64,000 bases of DNA from Molossus alvarezi (GCA_037176705.1 CM073886.1:4774001-4838000), one strand, 5' to 3'. Positions 45,705-56,865 are shown, numbered from the stretch's first letter. Notes: a model not told the origin generated them from the letters alone. A program made the numbers and translations.

Positions 45705-46231
45705 GGGGCACCACAGCCCGGGGGCACCACAGCCAGGGGGCACCACGGCCCAGGGGCACGGGGACACCACGGCCAGGGGGCACCACGGCCCGGGGACACC
45801 ACGGCCCGGGGACACCATGGCCAGGGGGGCACCATAGCCTGGGGGACACCACGGCCCGGGGACACCACGGCCTGGGGGACACCATGGCCCGGGGACACCA
45901 CAGCCTGGGGGACACCACGGCCCGGGGACACCACAGCCTGGGGGACACCACGGCCCGGGGGACACCACAGCCCGGGGGACACCACGGCCCGGGGACACCA
46001 CAGCCTGGGGGACACCACGGCCCGGGGACACCATGGCCCGGGGACACCACAGCCTGGGGGACACCACGGCCCGGGGACACCACGGCCCGGGGACACCACG
46101 GCCCGGGGGACACCACGGCCCGGGGGACACCACGGCCCGGGGGGCACCACGGCCCGGGGGGCACCACGGCCCGGGGGGCACCACGGCCCGGGGGGCACCA
46201 CGGCCTGGGGGACACCACGGCCTGGGGGAGC
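45705..46231 (+). repeat. 16-18 bp G-rich minisatellite, about 31 copies, intron 3
   Basis: The unit is CACCACGGCCCGGGGA with variants CACCACAGCCTGGGGGA and CACCATGGCC. Many sections alternate two variants, giving a ~33 bp dimer. The + strand, which is the pre-mRNA sense, is rich in G4-G6 runs. Open frames on both strands across the array (up to 313 codons) are composition artefacts. Confidence 0.95.
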
Positions 46232-46482
46232 CTGCCTGCAGCGCAGCAGTGGGTGCTGAAGGGGCTCGGTGGATGGGGCACCCTGTGTTTGAGGACAGGG
46301 AAGGAGGCTAGCGCGGGCCTGGGAGGGGAGGAGCCCGTCCACAGACCCCACCCAGAGGTCGGCTGAGCCACTGAGGGGAGGGCTTGATCCGAGGCAGCGG
46401 GAGCCCAGAAGGGCCTCTCACCCTTCGCCAATGACAGGGTCAGGTGACGGGTGCTGCGCCCTGGGGGCTTCTGTGTCTGCAG

Positions 46483-46543
46483 GTACAACGCTGTCACCGG
46501 CCAGTGGCTGGAGGATGACGTCCTGATCAAGATGGCCTCTCAG
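46483..46543 (+). CDS. EEF2K: EEF2K coding exon 4: start of the alpha-kinase domain
   Basis: This 61 bp exon lies between ctgtgtctgcag and gtgagc. It encodes YNAVTGQWLEDDVLIKMASQ, the first strand region of the alpha-kinase N-lobe. It restores the frame left by exon 3 and ends in phase 0. A G-rich minisatellite ends only about 250 bp upstream of the acceptor. Confidence 0.97.
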
Positions 46544-47640
46544 GTGAGCAGGTGCCCGCCCGGGCAGGGCGGAGCTGACTCCAGTGCCTGCCCCCTCTCC
46601 TCCACACCCACTTCGGTTTCTAACTCTGGGGGATTCTTTCTAGTATTGTAGATTTAATTTTTTTAACGTCCTTATTGAGCTAATCACACACCACGCGATA
46701 CAGCCTTGCGAGGTGTGCAGTTCCATGTTTTGGTGGGGGCGGAGTTGTGCAGCCAGCACCGCGGTCCATTCGGGAACCGCTCGCCGTCCCCAGAGGAGAC
46801 CCAGGCGGAGCCGTTACAGCCAGTGCCCCGCCCCTCGGCCACCCGCCCTGGCGCCGCTAAGCTACCTATGTCCCTATACATCTCCCCTCCTGGGCATTTC
46901 ATATATTCGTCACACATCAAAGTGTCCTTGGCCCTCCTGCCGAGCAGCAGTTGGCTGTAAAGGTTTCCTGGAAGTGCAGGCTGCCCCTCACTGAGCCGCA
47001 GTGTGGACCGGCGCTGGCCGCCGGCCTCTTCCTGCGCAGTGGGGGTGGCGTGGGAGGCTGTCACCACTGGCGCGTTTCCCAGCATGAACCCACGCGCCAC
47101 AGCACCCAGCTCAAGACACCGCCTGTCCCTGCGCCCTTACCCCTGAGGGTCACACCGCCCGAGTCCGGTCGCCCTGGCCGGTCTTGCCCATCGTGTAGGT
47201 GTGCTCTCAGGACGCTCTGCTCAGCATCTGTCCGTGAGCTTGGCGCCTGTTGCTGGAACTAATACGTCCATTCTCATGGCTGTGCAGTGATTCACCGCGT
47301 GAACACATGTGACTTGCTGTGCGGTTGAGGGTTCTGTACAGACGACTGCGCACACTTCCCTTCTCGTGCAGCGTCCTCCCCACCTGCTGCCTGTGACATC
47401 CTCACCCCATGGGGCTTCTGCTCAGCTGGGTGGGGGACGGAACGAGGCTGTCTCTCACCCCACAGCCTCCAGGTTGGAAGTTCTGTCAGGCTTCGGTGCT
47501 GGGGTACAGGAGGCAGGGCCAGAGATGTTAGGGTTGAGATGAGGTCCACGGGGTGGGTGCCATCCCAGGGGAGACCTCCTGACTCAGGGCTGTTTCTGGT
47601 GGGACATGGGGACTGATAACCCTCCATGTGTGTCCTTCAG
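46544..47640. other. EEF2K intron 4, mostly old L1
   Basis: About 46650-47345 is antisense L1 sequence (aacgtccttattgagctaat, gcgaggtgtgcagttcc, cctcctgggcatttcatat). The rest is unassigned. Confidence 0.65.
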
Positions 47641-47678
47641 CCCTTCGGCCGTGGAGCAATGAGGGAGTGCTTCAGGAC
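47641..47678 (+). CDS. EEF2K: EEF2K coding exon 5: kinase N-lobe
   Basis: A micro-exon of 38 bp between tgtccttcag and gtaagt encodes PFGRGAMRECFR plus two bases of a Thr codon. In alpha-kinases the FGRGAMRECFR stretch is the conserved N-lobe element before the catalytic lysine strand. The frame continues exactly into exon 6 (AC|G AAG AAG). Confidence 0.96.
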
Positions 47679-48029
47679 GTAAGTGACCGCCTGGTGCTTG
47701 GGGGCCCTGCCTAGACCCCTGGCTGGGGGAGGACAGAGCATCCCATTCACCTCCACGCTGGTCCTTGCAGGCAAGGGGTGTGGGGCGGGAGACCTTTACC
47801 AATGTCCCTGAAGTCCCCTGTATCCCACTCACCTCCGTGCTGGTCCTTGGAGGCCAAGGGGTGTAGGGCGGGAGACCTTTACCAATGTCCCTGAAGTCCC
47901 CGCCCAGCTCTTTGAAGGGTACAGTGCAGTAGGGGAGCCCCTCCAACCTCCCGCCTCTTGTTCTGAGGACTCAGGGCTGGATCCCTGGGAACCCAAGGCC
48001 CAGATGGGCCTACTCTTCCTCTCCCCCAG
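47679..48029. other. EEF2K intron 5 with an ~83 bp tandem duplication
   Basis: The stretch from about 47740 is repeated at about 47823: ctccacgctggtccttgcag and ctccgtgctggtccttggag, each followed by gggagacctttaccaatgtc. Identity is high but not perfect. Confidence 0.9.
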
Positions 48030-48201
48030 GAAGAAGCTGTCCAACTTCCTGCACACCCAGCAGTGGAAGGGGGCCTCCAACTACGTGGCAAAGCGGTACA
48101 TCGAGCCGGTGGACAGGGATGTGTACTTCGAGGATGTACGTCTGCAGATGGAGGCCAAGCTCTGGGGAGAGGAGTATAATCGGCACAAGCCCCCCAAGCA
48201 G
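48030..48201 (+). CDS. EEF2K: EEF2K coding exon 6: catalytic lysine
   Basis: The exon lies between ctctcccccag and gtgtgt. It encodes KKLSNFLHTQQWKGASNYVA followed by KRYIEPVDRDVYFEDVRLQM and EAKLWGEEYNRHKPPKQ. Lys170 in NYVAKRYIE is the ATP-contacting lysine of the family. The exon ends in phase 0 after 206 codons in total. The region is nearly identical to what is known of mammalian eEF2K. Confidence 0.97.
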
Positions 48202-51114
48202 GTGTGTGGCACCCCCCTCGCCATCTGCCCCCCAGGGCAGCCAGGGCCGGTGCAGGAGACAAGGGCGAGGGCAAAGGCGGTGCCGGTCATGGGTTCCCTC
48301 CTCACCGGCTTAACTGGTAGCTATGACAACCATCATGTATCAAGCCCAAGGGCCACATGCTGTGTATGCAGAGTCGTTTCTTCCTGAAAACAGGTGCTCA
48401 GGTTGGGGGGTGGGGGTGGCGGGGAACGTTCTCATCCCATTTACAAGGTGGGATTTGATAGTCAGGATTTTTGTTTACAAATGACAGAAACCCTAAAAGG
48501 GAATTTACTCCATGAAGGAAATGCACTGCCTCATGGGACTGAGAAATGGGCTGACCTCAGGCACGGCTGGGTCCAGGCCCAAGCCTAGGTGGTTGGGCAG
48601 CGAGCGTCCTCCCTCTCTGGCCTCTGTGCTCCAGCCAGTTGCCGTCACTCCCAGGCAGCTTCTTGGCCTGTGGTGGCCACAGCAGCTGCAGCCGGGCTTC
48701 CGTCTCCCTGGTGACGTGGCGAAGTGGCAGCGGCTGTTTCCCTGGAAGTCCCAGAACTGGGCTTCACTGGCTCGGGTGCGGTCAGGTGCCTGCCTGACCA
48801 GTCACCGCAGCAGGGGGGAAGTGTGCAGAGCAGGCAGGCCTGCGCCACCGGCCCGTCCTTGGAGCCAGAACGTGGGTCCCCGAGACAGAGACTGGCTCCC
48901 AAGAAACAGCAGAAGGAGAAGGGGAATGGATATCTATTCCTAGGGAACCCGGGACCCAAGAGGTGGAGGGCCCTGCCTAGTGGGCAGAGACGGAGCCAAG
49001 GCTCTGATCAGGGCTGTCTGAGCCCCGGCCTGGTTGGCTTCACTGGAGCCCCAGGTGCTGAGTGGCTGGAGGCCCCCACGCAGAAGCCCTGTTGCCTGTG
49101 GGCGAGGCAAGGGCACTCCAGGCCTCTACCAGCCTCAGGTCAGGTCACAGTTCAGCTCTCACTGTCCGAGCACCTGCTAGGTACAAGGAACCTCCTGGGC
49201 GCCTCAGGGCAGCGCGCTTCCAGGCACCCGGCAGAACTCCCCGAGTACCTGCTGTTTGCAGGGCCCGTAACGAGGCCCACGTGAGGTGGACATGACGCCC
49301 CCGTCTTCACCCTCGGGGCCTTCGACCTCCGTGGTTGGCTGGTCTCTGGCCTGGCCTCCCTCCTCGTCCTTCCTGAGGCCGTGCCCGGTGCCCCAGCCTG
49401 CATCCCTGTCCCCACGCCCTGCCTGCTCGGTTCAGGTCTCAGCTCATAGTGTGGCCTGCTCAGAGACCCCTCAGACCGTTCTGTCAGTCTGCTTTCTTCC
49501 TTTAGAGCAGTTGAGTCTGTTCATCTAGCTCATATTTCAGTAGCCCCTCCCCCAGGCAGGGACTTTGTCCACTCTGTCCCCAGCGCTCGGCCATGAATTG
49601 GCAAAGGCGGAGGCTGTGGGTGTTTCAGGAGCTGGCCTGTTCTGCCCGCACCCACCACTGCTTGTCACCCAGTGAGTCCTCAGGCTGAGGTTTCCTGTAG
49701 GGAGGGAGCCAGCGTTCGGGGCAGAAACCCTCTGAGAACCGGCTCGGCCTGCCCCTCATGCTGGTTCTTGGAACAGGCTGAGCTCTGGGCCCCTCGGCCG
49801 CTGCTGCGGGCTGCCCGTCTAGGGGCAGCCAAGCAGCTCCCCGGGTGCCCGTTTCTTTGCGGAACCCTGACCTGGCTCCTTGTGTTGTGGACAGGTCCCT
49901 GTGGGACAGATCACACGTTAGAGCTGCAGGTTCCCTGCCCCACTCATACCCAACACAGGACATGTGCATTTTCTTCTGTGTACAAAGTTAGCCGTGCACT
50001 TGGTGCGACATTCAGGGACTGTGAGTTCCCCCATTCACGGCCCTGAGTGCACTGCTCTAGAACTGTGTCTGCCGGTGACAGTGACGGCAGCAGACGCAGG
50101 CTTTCCTGCTCTGGCAGAGGTCATCCTACTCTACTCTGAGACTCCCATTCCAGGTGAGGAGCCCGAGGCACAGAGCAGGGAAATAAGTCGTCCAGACTCA
50201 GTGTTCATGTAAGGCACATGCTAGGTTATTGAACAGACACACATAAACATGTGCTAATGCGAATGAGCTTCTCTCTAACAGTCCCTCGTTAATGTGGGGT
50301 GGTGCTCAGGGCAGACTGGTCCCTTGGCTCCTTAAGTCAGAAGCCTGGTTCCTTCTGTCTGTTGCTCTGCCATCCTGGGGTTGGGTTGCTCTGGCCCAGG
50401 GTCAGTTCTTGCTCACTGGCTGATGTCTACCATACAGCTCAGGAAGGGGCGGGGGGGGGCGCTGGAATTACGCCGTCCCTGCTGCTCACTTCTCACTGGC
50501 TGGGCTGGGACACATGGCTGCACCTAGCTGCAAGGCAAGCTGAGCAACAGGATGGCTGTGCATCTTGTTAAACCGGGTCTGAACTTGTCCATTTGGACTG
50601 TTACAACAAAATACCACACACTGGGTGACTTATAAGCAACAGATATTTATTACAGCTTCAGAGGTTGGGAAGTCTAAGATCAAGGTGCCACGGGGTCACA
50701 TTCTGGTGCGGACCCTCTTCCTGGTCCTCGGCCGGCGCCTCCGGCTGTGACCCCCACGGCAGAAGGGTCGGAACTCTGTGGGGTCTGCTCTCAGGGCACT
50801 GATCCCATTCACTGGGGCTTCACCCTCATGGCCAGTGACTCCCTCAAAGGGCCACCTCCTAATACCATCACCTTTGAGAGTAAGAGCACAGCACATGCAT
50901 TCGGGGAGGGGGACACATTCAGGCCCTTGCATGGACTTACATTGTCAGAGGAAGGGACAGTGGATTCTGGGGACAGTCAGCAGTTGTGCCTCAGAGCCGG
51001 TACGCGATGGAGTCCTGGCGGGCTGGCACCTCCCAGCCCCTCTGCTACGGCCTCTGGCCAGAGGAGGCCGCGGCCCGGGCCCTGGCCTCCCCCCTGACCC
51101 CCGCCCCCCACCAG
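48202..51114. other. EEF2K intron 6
   Basis: 2913 bp, GC-rich. The only element recognised is the MaLR LTR at 50596-50940. The long open frames in 48.5-49.9 kb reflect GC composition. Confidence 0.7.
50596..50940 (-). repeat. ERVL-MaLR LTR (MLT1/MST-like), antisense
   Basis: Typical reversed LTR sequence: gactgttacaacaaaatacc, agatatttattacagcttc, gaagtctaagatcaaggtgc, ccacctcctaataccatcac. A non-coding solo LTR 175 bp before exon 7. Confidence 0.8.
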
Positions 51115-51261
51115 GTGGACATTGTGCAGATGTGTGTGTTGGAGCTGAAGGAGAGGCCGGGCACACCCCTCTTCCACCTGGAGCACTACATCGAGGGCAA
51201 GTACATCAAGTACAACTCCAACTCGGGCTTCGTCCGTGATGACATGCGCCTGACCCCGCAG
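51115..51261 (+). CDS. EEF2K: EEF2K coding exon 7: kinase core
   Basis: The exon lies between ccccccaccag and gtgagg and encodes residues 207-255, from VDIVQMCVLELKERPG through HYIEGKYIKYNSNSGFVRDD to MRLTPQ. The human protein has two residues (NI) where this one has a single Met after RDD, a three-base in-frame loss. This shifts all later numbering by one relative to human. The difference is inferred from the remembered human sequence and from the offset of Asp274 and Thr348. The exon is 147 bp, phase 0 at both ends. Confidence 0.97.
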
Positions 51262-51547
51262 GTGAGGCCCCTGGGGTGGAGGGTCCCTGTGGGGGGGGGT
51301 CACCCCCCAGAGGCCCTCCAGCCTGTGGAGCATCCCTTTACCTCTTGCCAGTCCTGTCAGCCCCCCTGAGGTCCCTGCCAAATGAAACAGGACCCCTTTC
51401 TCTATCTTTTCCTCTAAACAACGCCTCTGGGCGGAGAAGGTCCCGCCCCATGGGCAGAGCTGCCGTGCCCCGGTCTCAGAGTGGCGGCTGGCCGATGCCC
51501 ACACAGCCCACAGCTCTCACCACCCTTTCCTTCCTGTTTCCCCACAG

Positions 51548-51680
51548 GCCTTCAGCCACTTCACATTTGAGCGTTCCGGCCACCAGCTGATTGTGGTGGA
51601 CATCCAGGGTGTGGGCGACCTCTACACCGACCCGCAGATCCACACTGAGAAGGGCACTGACTTTGGAGATGGCAACCTAG
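51548..51680 (+). CDS. EEF2K: EEF2K coding exon 8: catalytic aspartates and glycine-rich loop
   Basis: The exon lies between ttccccacag and gtagat. It encodes AFSHFTFERSGHQLIVVDIQ followed by GVGDLYTDPQIHTEKGTDFG and DGNLG (last codon split). Asp273 in VVDIQG is the catalytic residue (human 274) and Asp283 in YTDPQ the metal-binding one (human 284). His259 in SHFTF is a structural zinc ligand. GDGNLG is the glycine-rich loop typical of alpha-kinases. All key residues are intact. Confidence 0.97.
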
Positions 51681-51846
51681 GTAGATGGGGAAAGCCAGCC
51701 CGTTTCCACGGAGACCACACCCCCGCAAATCTCCCAGCTCTTTGTACTCAGGAGAAGCAGGCCGAGTCTGCCTGTGGGCGTTGCCAAGGTGGTGGTGGTG
51801 GGACCTGGGCGTGGGACGCCCCACGTCAGCGTGGTCCTGTCCGCAG

Positions 51847-51974
51847 GTGTCCGGGGCATGGCGCTCTTCTTCTACTCCCATGCCTGCAACCGCATCTGCA
51901 GGAGCATGGGCCTCGCGCCCTTCGACCTTTCGCCCAGAGAGCAGGACGCCGTGAACCAGAGCACCAGGCTGCTG
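51847..51974 (+). CDS. EEF2K: EEF2K coding exon 9: zinc-binding end of the kinase domain
   Basis: The exon lies between gtccgcag and gtgggt. It encodes GVRGMALFFYSHACNRICRS, then MGLAPFDLSPREQDAVNQ and STRLL. The SHACNRIC motif supplies the remaining zinc ligands (His, Cys, Cys) that close the alpha-kinase fold. Human eEF2K has Glu where this protein has Arg after NRIC, from memory. The exon ends in phase 0 at codon 342. Introns 7 and 8 are very short (286 and 166 bp). Confidence 0.97.
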
Positions 51975-52753
51975 GTGGGTGCCCGGCGGGAGCCTGTGGG
52001 GCTGGGGGCCTCCCGCTGCCGGGGCCAGCGAGCCACGCTGCGCTTGTGACCGTGGCCCAGGCCAGCAGTGGAGCTTCAGGGCCAGAGGAATCTTAGTCCC
52101 ATCTGTGCCCCTCATCCTCCCACATCAGCACACAAAGCCCTCCTGCGTGCCCCACTAAGAGTCAGGGGTTCTGCTCGATTTGGCCCATTTTTGACCAGAG
52201 TGAGACCAGGTGAGCAGAGGTTGGGAGAGAAGTGTGTGTGTGTTGTGTGTCTGGGTTTGCTGACAGGTCACTGAAGTAGACTTGGACCTGGCTGTGTGGG
52301 CGCCTCGCTGTGTCCAGGGTGGGTGTGGTGTGTGGTGTGTGTGTTGTGTGTCTGGGTGTGCTGACAGGTCACTGAAGTAGACTTGGACCTGGCTGTGTGG
52401 GCACCTCGCTGTGTCCAGGACGTGCCCACTGCACTCCCGCTGTGTGGACCAGATACAAGAGATGTTGGCAGAGCCAGCTGGAATTCTGAACAGGAAGTGG
52501 CATGTATTCCCCAGCGCAGGGCTGGGCAGTGTGGTCAGCGCTTCAGGGCGTGCTGGCTGGCTGGCTGGCTGGCTGGCTCCTATTCCCAATTCCCCTTTGA
52601 GTTAATCCTCACTGATTATTTTCAGGTTTTTCCCTAATCGGGCATGTATAAGAGCCACAGGGCCTCAGAGTCCGGGGCAGCACCAGGTAGCAAGAAGGCC
52701 CTCGTTCCCCAGATGGTGCCTGTGTGACATGAGTGTCCCTGCTCGTTCTCCAG
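51975..52753. other. EEF2K intron 9 with a 101 bp-spaced duplication
   Basis: The segments at 52245-52319 and 52346-52420 are nearly identical (tgacaggtcactgaagtaga, cttggacctggctgtgtggg), with GT-rich sequence between. A (GGCT)n run lies at about 52552-52577. Confidence 0.9.
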
Positions 52754-52946
52754 CAGTCAGCCAAGACCATCTTGAGGGGAACAGAGGAAAAGTGTGGGAG
52801 CCCCCGAGTGAGGACCTTCTCTGGGAGCCGGCCACCCCTGCTGCTGCGCCTGTCGGAGAACTCTGGAGATGAGAACATGAGTGACGTGACCGACTCTCTC
52901 TCGTCCTCCCCGTCCTCGGCCACTCCACACAGCCAGAAGCTGGACC
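52754..52946 (+). CDS. EEF2K: EEF2K coding exon 10: regulatory loop phosphosites
   Basis: The exon lies between cgttctccag and gtgagt and starts QSAKTILRGTEEKCGSP. It carries the autophosphorylation Thr347 (human 348), Ser358 (human 359), the S6K/RSK site Ser365 in VRTFSGSRPP (human 366), and the SENSGDENMSDVT and SSSPSSATPHSQKLD stretches with the mTOR/AMPK-linked serines. One residue is missing compared with human: VTDSL where human reads VTFDSL. The exon ends one base into a His codon. Confidence 0.97.
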
Positions 52947-54540
52947 GTGAGTGCTGTCCGGTCCCTGGGCCTGGTGCTGGGAGGGCCAGGCACCAGGTCT
53001 GCAGAGCTGCACCGGCTCTCGTTAGCTTTAGAGGGTTAGACACGCTGACCAGAAAGCTGCACGGCCCGGGGGTTTCACGGGGGCTCTCAGCCAATGCTCC
53101 AGGTGCGGCTGGGTGTCTCCCGTGGTGCAGAAAACATTTGTCAGTGTGTTTTATGAAACTAGCACACTTGACAAAACACCCAAACAGAAAGCTGTATTGA
53201 ACCCTCACTTACAAACATGTAGTACAGAAATTCCAAGTAAGGTATGAACAAACGAAGACTGGTGGTACCTTAGGGGACTTGCCTGTCATGGTCACGGTTC
53301 TCACAGGAGTCAGGGCGTTCACCGTCGGGAACGGGGTAACGCCCAGTGAGCGGGTCGGAAGAGAGAAGCCAGCCTTATTTCTGCAGCTGCAGGGACAGCT
53401 GGCTGACACTGGGCGAGGGTCTGCGGGGAAGACGGAAGCAGGGCCGGTGCCGAGTTTGGCTGGAAGAACTGGAAGGTGGTCGGGAGGGTTTCACCATCAA
53501 ATGTTCAAGAAGCCTTGGAGACATCTCCCTTGGAAGGCCTTGGGAACTTTCTGGAACAGGCGCTGATAGATTTGTTCTTAAAAAGCCGGGGAGGCCTGGC
53601 CGGTTTGGCTCAGCAGTTAGTGTCGGCCTGCGGACCAGAGTCACGGGTTTGATTTCGGTCAAGGGCACGTACCCCAGTTGCAGTTGGTCCTCGAGGCAAC
53701 CAATGGACGTGTCCCTCTCACGTCAGTGTTTCTCTCTCCCTCCCTCCCACTCTATCTGAAAATAAATAGAAAAATATCCTCAGGTGAGGATTAAAAAGAA
53801 AAAGGCCGGAGGATTGCTTCTGGGCCCTTCGGCCACCGTGTGCAGGTGGCTGGCCTGAGCAGACAGGTGCGGCTCGTTCCAGGACTCCGTCTGTGGACAG
53901 TGAAGCTTCAAGCCATATCGTTTTCACGTATCAGAAGAGACTATTCTTTTGCTTTTCCCCCACCATTTAAAAATGTAAAAACAACTATTTTTTTAATCTT
54001 CATTATTGGAAAGATTACAGATGTCTCTCCTTTCCCCCGTAAAACTATTCTTTAAAAACCATTTGAAAATGGGAGCCAAGCCGGGTTTGGCTCAGAAGCT
54101 GAGGCAGGAGACACACTGGGGACCACCAGGAAAAGGGGTTGGTTTTGAAGCCATCCGGGACTCCCCCACTTGTAGGCCCTCATTGGGCCCCGAATATACA
54201 AATGGTCTTTCTTCCTTCACAACTGCACCCCACGAAGGCCCCCCATGGGCCACGCACACCCCCCCACAACAATGCTACACAAACGTGCTGGGTTATAACA
54301 GCCCTCTTTAGCCCCTTGCTGAGGGCCTGTGGCAGGCAGATGGCGGACTTAGAGAAACTTCTCAAGGAAGAACTGCAGCCCCCAGGCGCTGACAACATTC
54401 TCCTACCTTTCTTGCCCCTTTCTTTAAATTTTTAAAAAGAAAAAAGGCTTCACCAGGTGAAGTCAGCTCTGGGTGGTGGGTCGGTCTTGGAAACTGCTGG
54501 TCTCAGGACCCAGTGCATCGTCTGTTTCCTCCCTGCCCAG
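52947..54540. other. EEF2K intron 10
   Basis: One SINE (53593-53802). The rest, including an L1-like AT-rich stretch near 53940-54060, is unassigned. Confidence 0.6.
53593..53802 (+). repeat. Bat SINE, slightly shortened
   Basis: Sense copy from ggcctggccggtttggctca to tcaggtgaggattaaaa, with a small deletion in the head and middle. Confidence 0.88.
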
Positions 54541-54608
54541 ACTGGCCTGTGTTCAGTGACCCTGACAGCATGGCTCCCCAAGACCACAACCATCTGGACA
54601 ACCATCGG
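54541..54608 (+). CDS. EEF2K: EEF2K coding exon 11: regulatory loop
   Basis: The exon lies between ctccctgcccag and gtgagt. With the last base of exon 10 it encodes HWPVFSDPDSMAPQDHNHL, then DNHR. Human eEF2K has two additional residues (HL) just before HWPVF, so the 5' edge here is six bases shorter. This may be a small deletion at the acceptor or a shifted acceptor. The stretch is predicted to be disordered and is poorly conserved in the family. Phase 0 at the end (codon 429). Confidence 0.94.
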
Positions 54609-56865
54609 GTGAGTGGGGAGGGCAGGGGGAGCAGGGCCGGGAGGGCGCAGGGATGTGGTGGGGAATGCAGGCGAATCTCAGCCTTCTGCCCCAGGCAGCG
54701 ATGTCTTTTGGAAGGAGCTGGGTCCGTTCCCCTCCCCAAAGTAGTTAGAGGAGAGGGAATCTGAATCAACCAGAGCTCGCCCTAGTAGGTGCTGGCTCAG
54801 CCCTTAGCTGGTCTGGTCACGCTGTGCGGACAGCTGTGTTGGGGGAGGAGTGGGTGGGTTCAGACGTGTTACAGCACAGTCTGGGGACCTCAGGTTGGAC
54901 AGGGAACCGTTCTTGCAGCCTCTGGGGCTCCCTGGTAAGAAACTGGAAGCATCGTATTTGCATTGAGGCAAACACACCATGGTGTCTGATTTAACATTCA
55001 GAGGGACTTTTATACCCGCCAGGTCCCTTGCACCCTCACATGGCTCCGAAGGTGTATGTCTACTCTTGACTGCTGTCAGAATCCTGGGGGCAGGAAGAAG
55101 TAGCAGTTGACACATGTGGGCTCTCGCTGGGCAGACACTGCTGAGCACCTGCTGGGTACTCCCAGTTTATCCTCATAGCAGCCTGTGAGGGAGATTTTCA
55201 AAGTCCCTTCTATAATGAAATTTATTCTAGAATTAGAATAGATTTTAGAATTTCAGAATAGGCCATCCATTCTTCGTTGAAAAGGAGAAGGTACAAAGAA
55301 TCAGCATGGAGAGCATCTCGCTCCCCCCGCCCCTCAGCCTCCTGGCCGTTTTCTCCGTCCCCGCTGGGCGTGAGGCGTGAGGACCCTGGGAGGTGAGGCC
55401 ACTTGCTGCTGGGCTCTCCGTGGTGGAGCCAGGGTTCGACTCACCCCTGCCTGCTGCCCTTGGCCTCTTCTGCATCCCAGAGGGGCCGTCCCCCATTTCG
55501 CAGATAGGGGACCCAAGTCTAGAGAGCTTGGCTGCCTCACCCAGGAACCAGAACTGGGTCTGCCTGAGGCGCCCTGTTACTCTGCTCGGTCGGGGCTCCA
55601 GAGGGGGGACAAGGGGTTCAAGGTCGTGCAGTGGGCAGGGTGCAAGGTGGAGCTTCTGAGGACAGTCTGCAGCCCCAAAATGGCCTTTCACCCCACTCCC
55701 TGAAAACCTCAGCTCGGTGGTCTGAAGAACACCTCAATTTTAAAAATTGGAGAAAGAAACCCCAACAGAATAGCCTTTCAGCTCACACAGAGTCAAAGCC
55801 TTGAGGGAGCTGGGAGGGAAGCCCGCAGGGCTCCTGGGGGGGAGGGGTCCCGGCCAGGCCAGGGACTGCAGTTCCACTGTGTACGTTTGTGTGGCTCCCA
55901 CCTGTTCAGGGGAGTGGCCCAGGTTTCACGTTCAAGCGGTGATGCCAAGCTTCTTTAAAACAGATGTTTACACGAGTAAAATAAACGGCTTATCTAAAGA
56001 AAAATTACAAATGAGAAGTATGAGCTCATGAAAGTGGCTGTATCTGGAGGGCGAGAGAGCCGGCTGGGGAGAGACGCACAGAGGGTCTACAATGTAACAG
56101 GAATGTTTTCGTTCCTTTTAAAAATAGGAGATCTAAAGTAACTAAGGCCTGATATTACGAGTTGACAAAGCTGGATGACAGGCGCATGAGTTCATCTTTA
56201 TTCTCTGTCCTTACTTGTGCATTTGAAATACTTCTTAGTAAAGTGAAGAAGGAGAATAGTGAAGGTTTGAGCTGAAGGGTGGTGCAGGGGCCATGCAGAA
56301 CTCAGCTGGTCGACAGACGACTGTAGTTTTATTACAGGTTGTATATTACACCAAATTCCCTTTCTGAACAGAACTCAGATCTGGAATAAAAAAACATACC
56401 CTGGCGACCCATGCAGTTTTGGCAGACAGCTTAGTTGAAATAAATATTGTTCCCAATGCTGCATTTTTGTCTATGGCTTATGTCCCTTATACCAGCCTCT
56501 GTTTTCCTGCCTGTGAAATGGGTGAGCCACACTTAACAATAGCATGTAGTGTCGGTTTCCGCATAGCCCTTTGACATAGGTGCTATCATGAGTTCCCATA
56601 GCTACGAAACTGAAGCTCAGAGAGCGTGGCAGCTGCCCAGGTTCACAGCTGACGGGTCACAAAGCTCAGATTGGAGCCAGGCAGCCTGGCTCCAGGGCCC
56701 AGGCTCTTCACCACCACTTTACACTGCTCCAGGCTAGCAAGGGCAGGAGAAGACTGTTACGTGAGATGATTGGGGACAGAGGAGAGAGAGCTGGGATGTC
56801 CAGGTGTCTCCACCACCAGGTACTCAGAGGGCCACTGAGACCCTCGGGACATCTTCTCTCCACAG
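54609..56865. other. EEF2K intron 11
   Basis: 2257 bp. MIR-like sequence at about 56490-56660 (cctgcctgtgaaatgggtga). Otherwise no recognisable feature. Confidence 0.55.

Larger units (their letters stand above)
42026..46482. other. EEF2K intron 3
   Basis: This 4457 bp intron holds three SINEs (42277, 42991, 44848), a mariner-type MITE (43465), MIR-like sequence near 44530-44680 and the G-rich minisatellite at 45705-46231. No other feature is supported. Confidence 0.75.

Noticed and set aside
45589..46530. 313-codon antisense and 205-codon sense open frames
   Set aside because: They are produced by the GC-rich minisatellite; the antisense frame even crosses exon 4 of EEF2K on the opposite strand.
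48500..49290. Open frames of 143-186 codons between exons 6 and 7
   Set aside because: GC-rich intronic sequence, no splice-consistent extension of EEF2K and no known domain.
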